Assembly: GCF_028623165.1 (NCBI RefSeq)
Contig: NZ_CP117768.1
Coordinates: 2,852,001 to 2,916,000, forward strand
Length of the DNA stretch: 64,000 nt
Origin: Nostoc sp. UHCC 0926
GTDB taxonomy: Bacteria; Cyanobacteriota; Cyanobacteriia; Cyanobacteriales; Nostocaceae
Reading direction: 5' to 3'
In this document: one piece after another, positions 1 to 8,767 of the stretch
Position numbering within the stretch: the first letter of the stretch is position 1
How the letters are laid out: each line of letters starts with the position of its first letter
Program-made: the position numbers and the translations under genes
Notes under the pieces: generated by a model
Database searches by the model: none
Seen by the model: only the letters and a program-made list of their open reading frames with translations
Told to the model about the DNA's origin: nothing

Positions 1-1
1 T

Positions 2-778
2 AAAACGGGCGACCCTAACGCCAGTGGAAACCATCGCAAGAACTTAATCCAGTCTTTAGAAGCTAGCCTAAAACGGCTGAATACTGATTACATTGACTTA
101 TTCTGGTTGCACGCTTGGGATTTCACAACACCTATTGAGGAAGTATTGCGATCGCTTGATGATGTAGTGCGTCAAGGTAAAGTACTTTACATCGGCATTT
201 CTGACACACCCGCGTGGATCGTTTCCCAAGCAAATACCATCGCCCAATACCAAGGATGGACGCAGTTTGTCGCCCTGCAAATTGAGTATAGTTTGATTCA
301 GCGAACACCAGAACGAGACTTACTACCGATGGCTAAAGCCTTTGATTTGGCAGTAACACCGTGGTCACCCTTGGGTGGTGGTGTGCTAACAGGGAAGTAC
401 AATAAACCCAGTCAAGAAGGCGACGAACAGGGGCGAGTTGCAAGTTTGGGGGGAGAGGTTTCTGAAAAGAATTTAGCGATCGCTCAAGTTGTCAGTGAAG
501 TTGCAGAAAAAATTGGATACACACCCTCACAGGTAGCATTAGCTTGGTTACGCGCTCAAAGTGGTGTGATTATTCCGATCATTGGCGCACGTAAGTTAAC
601 TCAGTTTCAAGATAACTTAGCTTCTTTAGATGTCAGCCTCTCACCAGAACATTTGCAACGGTTAGATGAAGTGAGTCAAATTGAACTGGGTTTTCCCCAT
701 GACTTTTTGCAGAGTGATATAATTCACGAGCGCCTTTTCGGTGGTACATTCGATACCATAGAAAACCATCGCAGTTAA
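2..778 (+). CDS. Aldo/keto reductase, 5'-truncated by window edge
   Basis: NAD(P)H-dependent oxidoreductase of the aldo/keto reductase superfamily, probably cytosolic and acting on aldehydes or ketones. The frame is open from base 2, and the part before the first in-window ATG (107) already reads as the family's barrel (RLNTDYIDLFWLHAWD, the helix and strand carrying the conserved YIDL motif). The gene therefore begins upstream of the window. Further on are VLYIGISDTPAW, the TPWSPLGGGVLTGKY segment and the cofactor-binding C-terminal part (IIPIIGARKLTQFQDNL). The N-terminal catalytic Asp/Tyr region is outside the window. Substrate cannot be told. Confidence 0.9.
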   Translation, partial: KTGDPNASGNHRKNLIQSLEASLKRLNTDYIDLFWLHAWDFTTPIEEVLRSLDDVVRQGKVLYIGISDTPAWIVSQANTIAQYQGWTQFVALQIEYSLIQRTPERDLLPMAKAFDLAVTPWSPLGGGVLTGKYNKPSQEGDEQGRVASLGGEVSEKNLAIAQVVSEVAEKIGYTPSQVALAWLRAQSGVIIPIIGARKLTQFQDNLASLDVSLSPEHLQRLDEVSQIELGFPHDFLQSDIIHERLFGGTFDTIENHRS

Positions 779-892
779 CGCAATAGTCATAAATATTGAC
801 AGATTCAGGCATTAATCCAATCTATCGTTAGAGAGTTTTGCCCAGCCAATCACTATCTGTAAAGTTAGATATAAAAGGCATTAAGTAGAATC

Positions 893-1465
893 ATGAGCGA
901 CAACACCATTTCATCACGTTTGTACCCCACCCGGATTGACATTCCCGCCGATGCGCGAGTGCAAATCATAGTAATTCTCAACCAAACTTTGGCAGCTACT
1001 TTGGATCTGAAAACCCAAACAAAGCAAGCGCACTGGAATGTTAAAGGAACTGACTTCTACCAGCTACATGAATTATTTGATGAACTTGCTGGTGAATTGG
1101 AAGAGTACATCGATCTAGTTGCGGAACGCATCACTGCTTTAGGCGGATATGCCTTAGGAACAGTCCGTTCTGCTGCTAGTGATTCAATTTTGCCAGAATA
1201 TCCCTTTGATATTTTGGATGGTAAAGACCATGTGACAGCCTTAGCAGATCGCTTTGCACCCTATGCTAAACATATTAGAGAGGCGATCGCTAAAACGAAT
1301 GACTTAGGTGATGCTGATACCGCCGACCTTTACACTGAAATCTCCCGCACCATTGACAAACGACTCTGGTTCTTAGAAGCTCATCTGCAAGTAGCAGAAA
1401 TTAAGGCGGAGAATGGCAAAGCGGATACTACTAAAACTCAAAAGACGCCTGCTGGTGTAATATAA
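893..1465 (+). CDS. dps: Dps-family ferritin-like DNA-protection protein
   Basis: A 190-residue Dps/bacterioferritin-like protein that would oxidise and store iron using peroxide and so protect DNA. The ferritin-like four-helix core carries the ferroxidase pattern: His in KQAHWNVKG, then LHELFDELAGELEEYIDLVAERI with the Asp and Glu ligands two helices apart, and ITALGG after it. The C-terminal tail (KAENGKADTTKTQ) is basic and flexible. Nostoc genomes hold several Dps paralogues and I cannot say which one this is. It starts at ATG 893, about 110 bases after the reductase, and looks like a separate unit. No strong Shine-Dalgarno is visible. Confidence 0.9.
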   Translation: MSDNTISSRLYPTRIDIPADARVQIIVILNQTLAATLDLKTQTKQAHWNVKGTDFYQLHELFDELAGELEEYIDLVAERITALGGYALGTVRSAASDSILPEYPFDILDGKDHVTALADRFAPYAKHIREAIAKTNDLGDADTADLYTEISRTIDKRLWFLEAHLQVAEIKAENGKADTTKTQKTPAGVI

Positions 1466-2042
1466 GCACTTCTGAGAGATACGCTTTCTAACTCATTAGT
1501 AGTAGTAGTAGGGTGCGTTACGGCTTTAGCCTAACGCACCATTTCATCGGACATCTTGATCCAGAATTGATATAGCAGTCCTAAATCATTTATAAAATTT
1601 TCTCTTTCTACACTTTACGTCCTATTCTGCGGTCAGCCACAACTCTTGGAGACGCTCCGCGTAGCTTGCAACTCCTGCGGAGTACGTATCTATGCGTCCT
1701 TTGCGGTTCGTTAAACAAAATAATTTTCCACAACTCAGATAGGATTGCTATATATAATGTGTGATTGCTGTACAGCACGAGCGACCATTAAAGGTGCGTT
1801 AGCCTCCGGCATAACACACCCTACTAGCACGACTTATTTAAATTCAAATCTTACAGTATCTTTTTGGTAAGTACGCCACTTTTAAGTGCGTACTTTTCAT
1901 TTTATATGTACATGCTTTACTATTGAAATAGTTCAAAACTAGGTCAAAGAATTAAAAAATATCTTTGGCAATTGAAGAAAAAATCTAAAATCTAAAATTG
2001 ACCGACTCCTAACTAAATATTCATTAACAACGAGGTAAATTT
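1466..2042. other. Gene-free repeat-bearing spacer
   Basis: 577 bases without a credible gene. It holds a perfect hairpin GGTGCGTTA/TAACGCACC at 1512-1540 that may end dps transcription, a second related imperfect hairpin near 1792-1822 (GGTGCGTTAGCC...), a Nostoc-type palindromic repeat around 1645-1690 (GAGACGCTCCGCGTAGC), and an A/T-rich stretch with AAATCTAAA repeats just before the pirin gene. Confidence 0.7.
1512..1540. terminator. Hairpin repeat, possible dps terminator
   Basis: Nine-base perfect stem GGTGCGTTA (1512-1520) with TAACGCACC (1532-1540); the loop itself holds GGCTTTAGCC. There is no U-run, so termination is only inferred. The same GGGTGCGTTACGGCTTTAGC core recurs near 42857, so this is a dispersed repeat. 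Confidence 0.45.
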
Positions 2043-2759
2043 ATGTCTCAAAATACAATTACCCACTTGATTCACGATCGCAATTCCCGTGGTCACGTTC
2101 AAACAGGCTGGCTCGATAGTTATCACACATTTTCCTTCGGTAGTTTTTACGATCCTAACCGTATGGGATTTCGCTCTCTGCGGGTGATTAACGACGATCG
2201 CGGGGCCCCTGGTGCTGGATTTCCTACCCACGGTCATCGCGACATGGAAATCCTCACATACGTCTTAGAAGGTGCAGTAGAGCATAAAGACAGCTTGGGT
2301 ACTGGCTCGATAATTCATCCCGGTGATGTACAGATTATGAGTGCTGGAACTGGGATCAGCCACAGCGAATTTAATCCCTCACCAACTGAACCACTACACT
2401 TGCTGCAAATCTGGATTCTTCCTGAGCAACAAGGATTGACACCAAGATATGAACAAAAAACTTTTCCTCTAGAAGAAAAGCGCGGCAAACTCCGCTTAAT
2501 TGCTGCTAGAGATGGGCGCGATGGTGCTGTGACAATTTACCAAGATGTTGATTTATATACATCTGTTTTAGAGTCAGGTGATGTTGTTAATTATCAAGTC
2601 AAACCTGGTCGCTATGCCTGGTTACAAATAGCGCAAGGCATAGTTAACTTGAATGGCGAGGAACTCAGAGCAGGCGATGGAGTGCAAATCAACGGCGAAG
2701 AACAGCTAGAAATTAGCACTAACATCGGCGGCGAAATCTTGCTTTTCGATTTGGGTTAA
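2043..2759 (+). CDS. Pirin family protein (YhhW-like cupin)
   Basis: A 238-residue bicupin of the pirin family; some members have quercetin 2,3-dioxygenase activity, others act as redox sensors. The N-terminal cupin shows the metal-binding pattern [19 protein letters not shown], then EHKDSLG and ISHSEFNPS, giving the usual His-His-His-Glu set. Early motifs ([30 protein letters not shown]) are typical of pirins. The length matches the single-metal bacterial YhhW type. An AACGAGG ribosome site lies about 8 bases before ATG 2043. A strong hairpin follows the stop codon. Confidence 0.93.
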   Translation: MSQNTITHLIHDRNSRGHVQTGWLDSYHTFSFGSFYDPNRMGFRSLRVINDDRGAPGAGFPTHGHRDMEILTYVLEGAVEHKDSLGTGSIIHPGDVQIMSAGTGISHSEFNPSPTEPLHLLQIWILPEQQGLTPRYEQKTFPLEEKRGKLRLIAARDGRDGAVTIYQDVDLYTSVLESGDVVNYQVKPGRYAWLQIAQGIVNLNGEELRAGDGVQINGEEQLEISTNIGGEILLFDLG

Positions 2760-2792
2760 TCTTAAGTCTGTAAAGTGAGCATTGTAAGCCCC

Positions 2793-2825
2793 AGATCCCC
2801 GACTTCTTTGAGAAGTCGGGGATCT
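2793..2825 (+). terminator. 15-bp hairpin after the pirin gene
   Basis: Perfect inverted repeat AGATCCCCGACTTCT (2793-2807) / AGAAGTCGGGGATCT (2811-2825) with a 3-base loop, followed by TATTTAT. It is also a member of a dispersed repeat: a close relative lies at 14415-14447. Confidence 0.7.
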
Positions 2826-3083
2826 TATTTATGGGTTATTAAAAGTGGATTAGGACAATGTATTGCCACTATGATATCTGCCCAATTTTTTAATCAAAAT
2901 ACTCAACAAGAAGTTAAGACAATCTATGGAGTTGTCACTAGTGGAACGAACTGGCGGTTTTTAATGTTGGAAGGGCTAACAGGATACATTGATATAGTTG
3001 AATACTATATCAATGATGTTGATAAAATTCTCGGTATTCTGTTGCAACCATTTAATTATGCTTTCCTAGAAGCATCTTCATGA
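2826..3083 (+). pseudogene. C-terminal remnant of a cyanobacterial PD-(D/E)XK-like protein
   Basis: An open frame ending at 3083 reads GLGQCIATMISAQFFN, IYGVVTSGTNWRFLMLEG and YYINDVDKILGIL. This resembles the C-terminal part of a family of short cyanobacterial proteins predicted to have a PD-(D/E)XK nuclease fold. The N-terminal half with the catalytic residues is missing. The only in-frame start upstream is a GTG at 2775, whose codons run through the hairpin repeat at 2793-2825. I read this as a 3' fragment left after the hairpin repeat or a deletion replaced the 5' end. Family assignment is from memory of related sequences. Confidence 0.55.
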
Positions 3084-3252
3084 AACAGTTATTCTCTAAA
3101 TTTATCAGAAGATATAAATATATTTAATTATAAATAAGTTAAAATCAGAAAATGAACAGCTTCTAGTCGGCTTTTAAGCATTAGCAAAAAATTGAATAAA
3201 CACAAATTGTCTATGAAGAATCACCAAGGGAAGCAACTCAAACTCTGATAAC

Positions 3253-3348
3253 TTACAGCTATTTTCAGGTAAATAGACCACGCGGTAGGGGCGCAAGGCC
3301 TTGCGCCCCTACGACAGATGTGGTTCAAATACTTGAATTCTGCTGTAA
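3253..3348 (+). repeat. 96-bp MITE-like element, copy 1
   Basis: Begins TTACAGCTATTTTCAGG and ends GAATTCTGCTGTAA. The ends are imperfect inverted repeats (TTACAGC...GCTGTAA) and the centre is the hairpin GTAGGGGCGCAAGG/CCTTGCGCCCCTAC. Near-identical copies of exactly the same length lie at 31256, 58286 (inverted) and 60354. The TA at each border suggests a TA target duplication of the IS630/Tc1 kind (inference). The rest of the spacer 3084-3504 is A/T-rich, with nothing else recognised. Confidence 0.85.
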
Positions 3349-3504
3349 ATTAAAATTTTGCTTGATAATCTCACCCCAATTACCAACTACGGCTATTAGC
3401 ACGGTGGATACAATTACACTTATCAACATAAAATTGTGGGTGCATTAGCCAAAACTAAAACAACTGCAATTCAACTGGTACTGTAAGCAGCAAGCAGAAA
3501 TATA

Positions 3505-4227
3505 ATGTCCAAAAAGCCCGATTCACAGTTTCAAAATCTCTTTGCTTCACCCAAATCAACAAACTGGGACGAGAGATTAGCCCAAATCGCCTATCGCTTT
3601 AACCGAGAGTATCAAGGTGAAACCTTTGAACTCCCAGCAGAAGTACAGGCGATGCCGATATTTGGCGAGTGGATTGGAGGTAGTTTTTCAGGGAGAATTG
3701 CTTCCCCTTTTTGGGAAATTGCTAAACCTCAAAAAAACCAGCACTGTTTAGACATTGGCTGTGGTATCAGCTTTTTAATCTATCCTTGGCGGGATTGGCA
3801 AGCATATTTTCATGGGCAAGAAATCAGTAATGTGGCCCGCGATACCCTTAATTCCCGTGGGCCGCAGTTGAATTCCAAGCTGTTCAAAGGTGTTGAGTTG
3901 GGAGCAGCTCATCAGTTAAACTATTCACCAGAGCAGTTTGACCTAGCGATCGCAACAGGATTCAGCTGCTATTTTCCACTTGAATACTGGGATGCTGTAC
4001 TGATAGAAGTCAAGCGGGTGTTAAAACCAGGTGGACATTTTGTGTTTGACGTTCTCAATCCAGAACAGCCTTTGGCGGAAGATTGGGCAGTTCTGGAAAC
4101 CTATTTAGGGGCTGAGGTGTTTTTAGAACCTTTGGCTAAGTGGGAAAAAACGATTAAGGCGGCTGGTGGTAAAGTGGTAACGCATAAATCAGGGGAATTA
4201 TTCGAGTTGTATAAGGTACGGTTGTGA
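3505..4227 (+). CDS. Class I SAM-dependent methyltransferase
   Basis: A 240-residue protein with a Rossmann methyltransferase core. Motif I is CLDIGCGISF (about residues 91-100). The acidic residue after strand 2 is in YFHGQEISN. Motif IV-like DLAIATGFSCYF and the post-core VLKPGGHFVFDVLNP follow. The first 75 residues (ERLAQIAYRFNREYQG, FGEWIGGSFSGRIASPFW) look like a substrate-specific cap. Substrate is unknown. Start ATG 3505 follows a weak purine-rich stretch (GCAGAAATATA). Downstream on the other strand is a tnpB remnant, so the gene stands alone. Confidence 0.85.
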   Translation: MSKKPDSQFQNLFASPKSTNWDERLAQIAYRFNREYQGETFELPAEVQAMPIFGEWIGGSFSGRIASPFWEIAKPQKNQHCLDIGCGISFLIYPWRDWQAYFHGQEISNVARDTLNSRGPQLNSKLFKGVELGAAHQLNYSPEQFDLAIATGFSCYFPLEYWDAVLIEVKRVLKPGGHFVFDVLNPEQPLAEDWAVLETYLGAEVFLEPLAKWEKTIKAAGGKVVTHKSGELFELYKVRL

Positions 4228-4238
4228 ACTACCCAACA

Positions 4239-4390
4239 CTAATTGCTAAGAGCAATATAGTGTGGGCTTCCAGTTTCATAGACAGTCGCCTCAACAGATG
4301 TCTTGCGACCCCGTTTTGGTCTTACACTCTCTCCACTGGCAGTAGCGCTAGTTCCTAACGCTAGTAAGCGGATACCTTCATCATTCGTGC
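4239..4390 (-). pseudogene. IS605/IS1341-type tnpB, C-terminal remnant
   Basis: Reading the minus strand into the stop at 4239 gives NDEGIRLLALGTSATASGES, then VRPKRGRKTSVEATVYETG and SPHYIALSN. This is the tail of the TnpB (RNA-guided nuclease) family from IS200/IS605 transposons. Only about 50 codons survive; the RuvC catalytic core and zinc ribbon are gone, and upstream (4390-4500) no further tnpB-like frame is convincing. It is a dead end of an old insertion. Confidence 0.7.
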
Positions 4391-4506
4391 TAGAACAAAT
4401 ATGGATTTGGTAATTCCCTATGGGTGATTACCTGCCTATCCATCCCGACACTAAACTGAGTACAGTTATAGTGCGTGACTTCCGGTAAAGAAAGTAAAAA
4501 ATACTA

Positions 4507-5070
4507 TTACTCAGGGATAAGTGGACTTGATGGATCTAAAGAAGTTGTAAAAACAAAATAGATTACCCCAGTTCCGAGAATCATCACGGCGAGACTAAAC
4601 AGCAGCACCCAACGGTCTGTCGGTTCATAAGTATCTTCTTCGATATCACGACGGACTGCGAAATAGTGTCCTGTTGAGAGCCACACCGTGATCAAACCCA
4701 CCAGCGAGAAGACTAAACCTAACTTCCAGCCATTGCCAGGACGGGGTATCAAAGGTACTTGGAAAGTACGCAAACGCACGATCACCACACCAAAACCTAA
4801 AAGAGCGATCCCTGTCCGCATCCAAGCGAGGTAGGTACGCTCATTTGCCAAGTGATCTCGGATTCGGGACGGATTCAGTCGTCCTGGCTTTTTTTTATCT
4901 TTATCTTCTTCTGTAGGTTTCAATAACTGCATCAATAACACCCTTATTCCCAAAGAGGCTCCTCTCAAAAAAATGCGGAGGTAATAGCAAATCTCCTTCC
5001 AGATGATTTGCATCCAGCGCAATAGTTGCGCTAATGAAATATACCTCTTGTAATTGTACATTTTTTTCAA
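4507..5070 (-). CDS. DUF202 / YidH-type inner-membrane protein
   Basis: A 187-residue protein. Its central block RIRDHLANERTYLAWMRTGI followed by ALLGFGVVIVRL is the DUF202 signature (also found in VTC vacuolar transporter components and YidH). Three transmembrane segments are visible: LAWMRTGIALLGFGVVIV, LGLVFSLVGLITVWLSTG and WVLLFSLAVMILGTGVIYFVF. The first about 46 residues (MKKMYNYKRYISLAQ...) form an extra amphipathic/hydrophobic lead. An internal Met (MQLLKPTEEDKDKK) could be the real start, so the 5' end is uncertain. Function is unknown; the protein probably sits in the plasma membrane. Confidence 0.8.
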   Translation of the reverse strand: MKKMYNYKRYISLAQLLRWMQIIWKEICYYLRIFLRGASLGIRVLLMQLLKPTEEDKDKKKPGRLNPSRIRDHLANERTYLAWMRTGIALLGFGVVIVRLRTFQVPLIPRPGNGWKLGLVFSLVGLITVWLSTGHYFAVRRDIEEDTYEPTDRWVLLFSLAVMILGTGVIYFVFTTSLDPSSPLIPE

Positions 5071-5176
5071 AATTTATTTTAATGCAGATATCTAAATAAA
5101 ACAAGCCTGACCGAATAATTCGTAATTCGTAATTGATGGTACAGAGCAAGTGTAAGTAATAAAGTGTCATCAAGAA

Positions 5177-5241
5177 AACAGCCAAGATCAGAAAGGTTTT
5201 TCATCAGTGCTTGTCCTGTTTATCCTCTGATTTTGGCTGTT
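5177..5241. other. Imperfect inverted repeat between two minus-strand genes
   Basis: AACAGCCAAGATCAG (5177-5191) pairs with CTGATTTTGGCTGTT (5227-5241), 14 of 15 positions, with a 35-base loop. It lies just downstream of the exported-protein gene that ends at 5293 and may form its transcript end; there is no U-run in either direction. Confidence 0.45.
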
Positions 5242-5292
5242 ACCCTATTTAAATTGAGAACAATCGTTCAAAATAGACTATGCAGTTCTATT

Positions 5293-5955
5293 TCAAGACT
5301 GATTGCTAGGCGCATTAGGAACTCGTGTATCTATGAGAGCCTGCGATATATCTGGGATAAACCAGTTAGCCTCATTGCTGTTAAGAACTTTCACAGTCGG
5401 AACATTCAATTCAATCGCAGCAGTATCTGGATTTGTCTTAATCACCAACTGAGTTCCATCAAGGATCTTGAGAGCAGCCGGGCCTGTTAATTTTTGACCT
5501 TGCCCATTAGGACTAGAAGTGAAATTTGCTATCTTGACATCATTCCCTAGATAGATACCATCACAATCCCAGTTCTTTTTAGTGGACTGACCATTAGCTA
5601 GAAAATACAGATTATTGTCATATACGGCATCTTCATTGTCTTCATCATTTGGTCTTTTGCCGTATACTGCTATGGTATTACCTGTTTGGTTGTTGCATTG
5701 ACCCCAATTGATTCCCGTCTCTAAAGCATATTTTTGCAGTGTTAATTCCTCGGTTCTCTTCTGAATTTCTTTTGGTGTAAGACCTTCAACTTCAGTTTGG
5801 GCATCTTTTGTCTGAGAGAGTTCGTTAAGAGCTTTAGTGACTTCGATATAGTCAGGGTTTTTGCTAAATTTTGGTCTATCAGCAAAAGAAGGTTGAGCAA
5901 AGGCGAGATTAGCGAAAATCATCAAGACAATTAGCAGAGATTTCCAGATTTTCAT
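5293..5955 (-). CDS. Secreted cyanobacterial protein of unknown function
   Basis: A 220-residue protein with a classic signal peptide, MKIWKSLLIVLMIFANLAFA, cleaved near FAQPSFA. ATG 5955 is chosen because an AGGAG site sits just upstream and the signal peptide starts there; the frame stays open to 6114 but that lead has no signal-like character. The mature part begins with a helical Lys/Glu-rich region (TKALNELSQTKDAQTEVEGL, PKEIQKRTEEL) and continues as a probably beta-rich domain with a Cys pair (GINWGQCNNQ, NWDCDGIYLG). I do not recognise the family and assign no function. The location should be periplasmic or external. Confidence 0.75.
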   Translation of the reverse strand: MKIWKSLLIVLMIFANLAFAQPSFADRPKFSKNPDYIEVTKALNELSQTKDAQTEVEGLTPKEIQKRTEELTLQKYALETGINWGQCNNQTGNTIAVYGKRPNDEDNEDAVYDNNLYFLANGQSTKKNWDCDGIYLGNDVKIANFTSSPNGQGQKLTGPAALKILDGTQLVIKTNPDTAAIELNVPTVKVLNSNEANWFIPDISQALIDTRVPNAPSNQS

Positions 5956-6120
5956 GTTTTGACTCCTGTTGATGGATAATATATTTTGCAGTTTGGAATT
6001 CATTTTGAGCAGAAAATTCATGATGCACCTGTTTTTAGATACTAAATTTTTATCAAGAGGACTCAAGGTCTGGCCAGATTTGGAGACTTGGGGAAATTGT
6101 CTAAGAGTCCTCAAGTAGGT

Positions 6121-6240
6121 CTACACCCTTGGATTTAATACAAGAGCACCACTTTTTGGTGGCTGATCTTCAGGTGGTGTCCCAATCCGCATCTGTAAGA
6201 CTGCCCTTGTCCCCAAGTCTCTTTCTTCAATGTTCTTCAC
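6121..6240 (-). CDS. Candidate 39-codon small ORF overlapping cadD end
   Basis: From GTG 6240 to the stop at 6121 the minus strand encodes a Pro-rich peptide (KNIEERDLGTRAV, then GTPPEDQPPKSGALVLNPRV). It starts inside the last codons of the cadD-like gene in another frame (4-base-type coupling GTGA...TGA), which would fit translational coupling. I know no homologue. The composition looks protein-like but the ORF is short, so it may be chance. Confidence 0.25.
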   Translation of the reverse strand: MKNIEERDLGTRAVLQMRIGTPPEDQPPKSGALVLNPRV

Positions 6241-6922
6241 TCGACGGCTGAGTATTGAAACTTAAAATAAATGAAAATATATAACTAGAAACTACAGATA
6301 TAAGAGTCAGAGTAACATTTTCTGTAACAATAAATATACCCAGTCCAATCAATATACAAGGCACAAAAGTATTGCCATTCTCAGTTAAAAATTGTGCGAT
6401 CGCAGGTAAATAGGTTAACTTATAAGCGGCATAACACCACACACCCACTAGCGAAAAGAATACACCTAGTATTACCAGTAGACTATCTAATTCAGAATTG
6501 GCAAACAGAGGTACATAGACGCTAATATTATCACTACCATTTGCAAAGGCGATCGCAGCTACATTGCATGTTTGCGGAGAGAGAAAACTGGCAATTATAG
6601 AAGGACAAGACGGCTCGGTTTCTTCTTCGGCTTCCTCTGGTGAATCCTCTTCGCGTTTTAGTAAACTACTCATACCAATGATTATGGGCATAAAACCAAG
6701 TAGTCTAATCCAGTCCTGCGGTATGATTAGTCCACCGAAGAAACCAGGAAGGCTAGCAATGATCAATGCAGCAAAACCAAGATACTGACCAGCAAGGATG
6801 TGACGACTGCGGAAGGTTTTATTTATTTGTGAAAAAAGCAACGTCAGAATGACAATATCATCGATGTTGGTAGCACTGAATGCTGTGATCCCTGTGGTAA
6901 TTGCAGTTACTAAACCGCTCAT
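6227..6922 (-). CDS. Cadmium-resistance-type transporter (CadD family)
   Basis: A 231-residue polytopic membrane protein of the CadD/cadmium resistance transporter family, related to LysE-type exporters. The N-terminal signature ITAFSATNIDDIVILTLLFSQ carries the conserved Asn-Asp-Asp in the first membrane segment. Six or so hydrophobic helices follow (LGFAALIIASLPGFFGGL, WIRLLGFMPIIIGMSSLL, LVILGVFFSLVGVWCYAAY, CILIGLGIFIVTENVTLTL). A very acidic cytoplasmic loop (KREEDSPEEAEEETEPS) and a Cys (SPQTCNVAAIAF) could bind metal. It is divergent from the LysR gene at 7244, a common arrangement for a regulator and its target. The metal substrate is an inference from the family. Confidence 0.85.
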   Translation of the reverse strand: MSGLVTAITTGITAFSATNIDDIVILTLLFSQINKTFRSRHILAGQYLGFAALIIASLPGFFGGLIIPQDWIRLLGFMPIIIGMSSLLKREEDSPEEAEEETEPSCPSIIASFLSPQTCNVAAIAFANGSDNISVYVPLFANSELDSLLVILGVFFSLVGVWCYAAYKLTYLPAIAQFLTENGNTFVPCILIGLGIFIVTENVTLTLISVVSSYIFSFILSFNTQPSSEEH

Positions 6923-7243
6923 TTGTGGAAGTCCTTATTTTCATACTTGGTCATTCGATTTTGGATTTTAGATTTTGGATTGGATTTACGATATCCAAAA
7001 TACTGGTATCAAAAATCTTATATTGAGTAGGAATACTAAATTATGATCTGTGTCGTTGTCACTGATGCGTCATGTGTTTCGCTCTGCTGAAATTTTTAAA
7101 CTCTGCTTTGGCTGTTTGGGTCTGTGCCGAAGCCTTGATTTATACTTTAGTCAAACTAACCGATAGAATCAAATGCTTTTGTTTGTCAAAATGATAAATG
7201 AAAGTGATTAAAAATTTGACACCAAGTTGTAGGGATACCATAA
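6923..7243. promoter_or_regulatory. Divergent cadD-like/lysR intergenic region
   Basis: 321 bases between two divergent starts, so it should hold both promoters and the LysR operator. Near the cadD end is a heptanucleotide-like tract (TTTTGGATTTTAGATTTTGG, about 6959-6978), an STRR-type repeat. An AT-rich stretch with a possible -10 (TATACT at 7141-7146) lies nearer lysR. I could not fix a T-N11-A operator with confidence. Confidence 0.4.
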
Positions 7244-8215
7244 ATGGCAGGAATGACGCTTGAGCAGCTAAAAATCTTTCTGGCTGTGGCGCAGCAGTTA
7301 CACTTTACTCGCGCAGCTGAGGAGCTTTATATTACACAACCTGCCGTCAGTGCAGCAATCCACAACTTAGAGCAAGAATACGGAGTGAAACTGTTCCATC
7401 GGATTGGTCGCCATATCGAGATTGCTGAGGCTGGTAAATTGCTGCAAGTGGAAGCACAGAAAATTCTCGATCAAGTTTCCTTGACTGAAAGGGGATTGCG
7501 AGAATTGAACAATCTGCAACGGGGTGAATTGAAATTAGGGTCGAGTCTAACAATTGGTAACTACTGGCTACCAAGCAAGATTAGTGAGTTTAAGAGCCGA
7601 TATCCCGGTATCCAGATTGACTGTAGCCTTGCCAATACAGAAGAGATTTGTGTCGGAACAGCGACAGGACAGTTTGATTTGGGTTTGGTGGAAGGAGATG
7701 TAAAGCCAGCGCTCCAAAATACTCTGGAGTATGAAATAGTGGGGAGCGATCGCTTGCAAATTGTGGTAGGTCAAAAACACCCTTGGTTTGAGTGGGGAGA
7801 AATTGATTTAACCCAATTGACTAAAACCCTTTGGGTGATGCGAGAACCAGGTTCTGGAACCCAGCAAAGGTTTGAGGAAGCCTTACAAAATTGGGGAATC
7901 AATCTCAGTGAACTGAATGTAATTTTAGTGTTCAACAGTGGAGAAATGACAAAAGCAGCAATCGAAGATGGTGTCGGTGCAATTGGAATTTCTGAGTTGA
8001 TGGTAAAAAAAGAAATACAGTTGGGAACTCTGCGGACAATTCGAGTTATTGATAACAGAGAGGGCAACAGTGCGATCGCAGAAATAGTTCGACCTTTTTT
8101 CAAACTAAAACATCGTCAACGTTTTCAAACTGCTCTTTCTAAAGTCTTTGAACAAATGTTGATATCGTCTATGTTAGATGGCTCACATCAACACGGATCA
8201 AAATCAGTTATTTAA
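7244..8215 (+). CDS. LysR-family transcriptional regulator
   Basis: A 323-residue LysR-type regulator. The winged helix-turn-helix covers residues about 4-63 (LEQLKIFLAVAQQLHFTRAA, EELYITQPAVSAAIHNLEQE, GVKLFHRIGRHIEIAEAG). A linker helix and the periplasmic-binding-like effector domain follow (LKLGSSLTIGNYWLPSKISE, VVGQKHPWFEWGEIDL, MREPGSGTQQRFEEAL). The effector domain resembles the CysR/CbbR branch, but the ligand cannot be read. The second Met (residue 4, MTLEQL) is an alternative start. It is divergent from the CadD-like exporter and may control it and itself. Confidence 0.9.
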   Translation: MAGMTLEQLKIFLAVAQQLHFTRAAEELYITQPAVSAAIHNLEQEYGVKLFHRIGRHIEIAEAGKLLQVEAQKILDQVSLTERGLRELNNLQRGELKLGSSLTIGNYWLPSKISEFKSRYPGIQIDCSLANTEEICVGTATGQFDLGLVEGDVKPALQNTLEYEIVGSDRLQIVVGQKHPWFEWGEIDLTQLTKTLWVMREPGSGTQQRFEEALQNWGINLSELNVILVFNSGEMTKAAIEDGVGAIGISELMVKKEIQLGTLRTIRVIDNREGNSAIAEIVRPFFKLKHRQRFQTALSKVFEQMLISSMLDGSHQHGSKSVI

Positions 8216-8256
8216 AGCAACATTTTCACCAATTTAATTAGAAATAATCAAGGAGT

Positions 8257-8293
8257 TAGTCATAGAGAACTCATGCTGAATTCTCTATGACTA
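8257..8293. terminator. 13-bp perfect hairpin after lysR
   Basis: TAGTCATAGAGAA (8257-8269) pairs perfectly with TTCTCTATGACTA (8281-8293), loop 11 bases, 42 bases past the lysR stop. There is no U-run on either strand, so it may be a processing or Rho-dependent end signal rather than a classical terminator. Confidence 0.5.
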
Positions 8294-8398
8294 GCGGATG
8301 AATTGAAAAATGCTGTAATCTTAAATCCGCTTGCAGGGAAGTCCCCAGTCCCCATTGCCCCTTATCTCTAGAGGGGACTGCGAGTTCCCCAATCCCCT

Positions 8399-8767
8399 TC
8401 ACACCTTCTGCATATTTCTACTGATGGGGTCAAAACCTCTAGAAAACCGCGTGCTTTCATCGTAGTAAGCGCCAGTCAGATTAGCTCCATACAACTTGGC
8501 ATAGTTGAGTTTGGCTCCCCGGAGATTTGCTTCATTCAGTTTGACACCACTTAAATTAGCTCTGGTCAAGTTCGCTTTGGCTAAGTTAGCTCTACTCAAA
8601 TCTGCTCCCCAGAGTTTAGCTTTAGCTAGGTTAGCTCCACTCAAGTCAGATCCCCATAAATTGATTCCAGGCAAATAAGCACCAATCAGCTTGTTGTTAC
8701 TCAAGTTGACGGCTGGAAAATATCTTTCCCCGGCGGCAAAACGCCGTTTTAATTCCTCAGCATTCAT
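8399..8767 (-). CDS. Pentapeptide-repeat protein
   Basis: A 122-residue protein mostly made of A(D/N)LXX pentapeptides (LSGANLAKAKLWGADLSRAN, LAKANLTRANLSGVKLNEAN). These should form a short right-handed quadrilateral beta-helix of about three to four turns. The N-terminus (MNAEELKRRFAAGERYFPAV) is the usual helical cap. Function is unknown; such proteins are abundant in heterocystous cyanobacteria. Its start overlaps the end of the upstream gene by 11 bases, so the two are probably cotranslated. Confidence 0.85.
   Translation of the reverse strand: MNAEELKRRFAAGERYFPAVNLSNNKLIGAYLPGINLWGSDLSGANLAKAKLWGADLSRANLAKANLTRANLSGVKLNEANLRGAKLNYAKLYGANLTGAYYDESTRFSRGFDPISRNMQKV

Noticed and set aside
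5164..5490. 108-codon plus-strand ORF
   Set aside because: Antisense to the signal-peptide protein gene at 5293-5955, which has a ribosome site and clear export signal.
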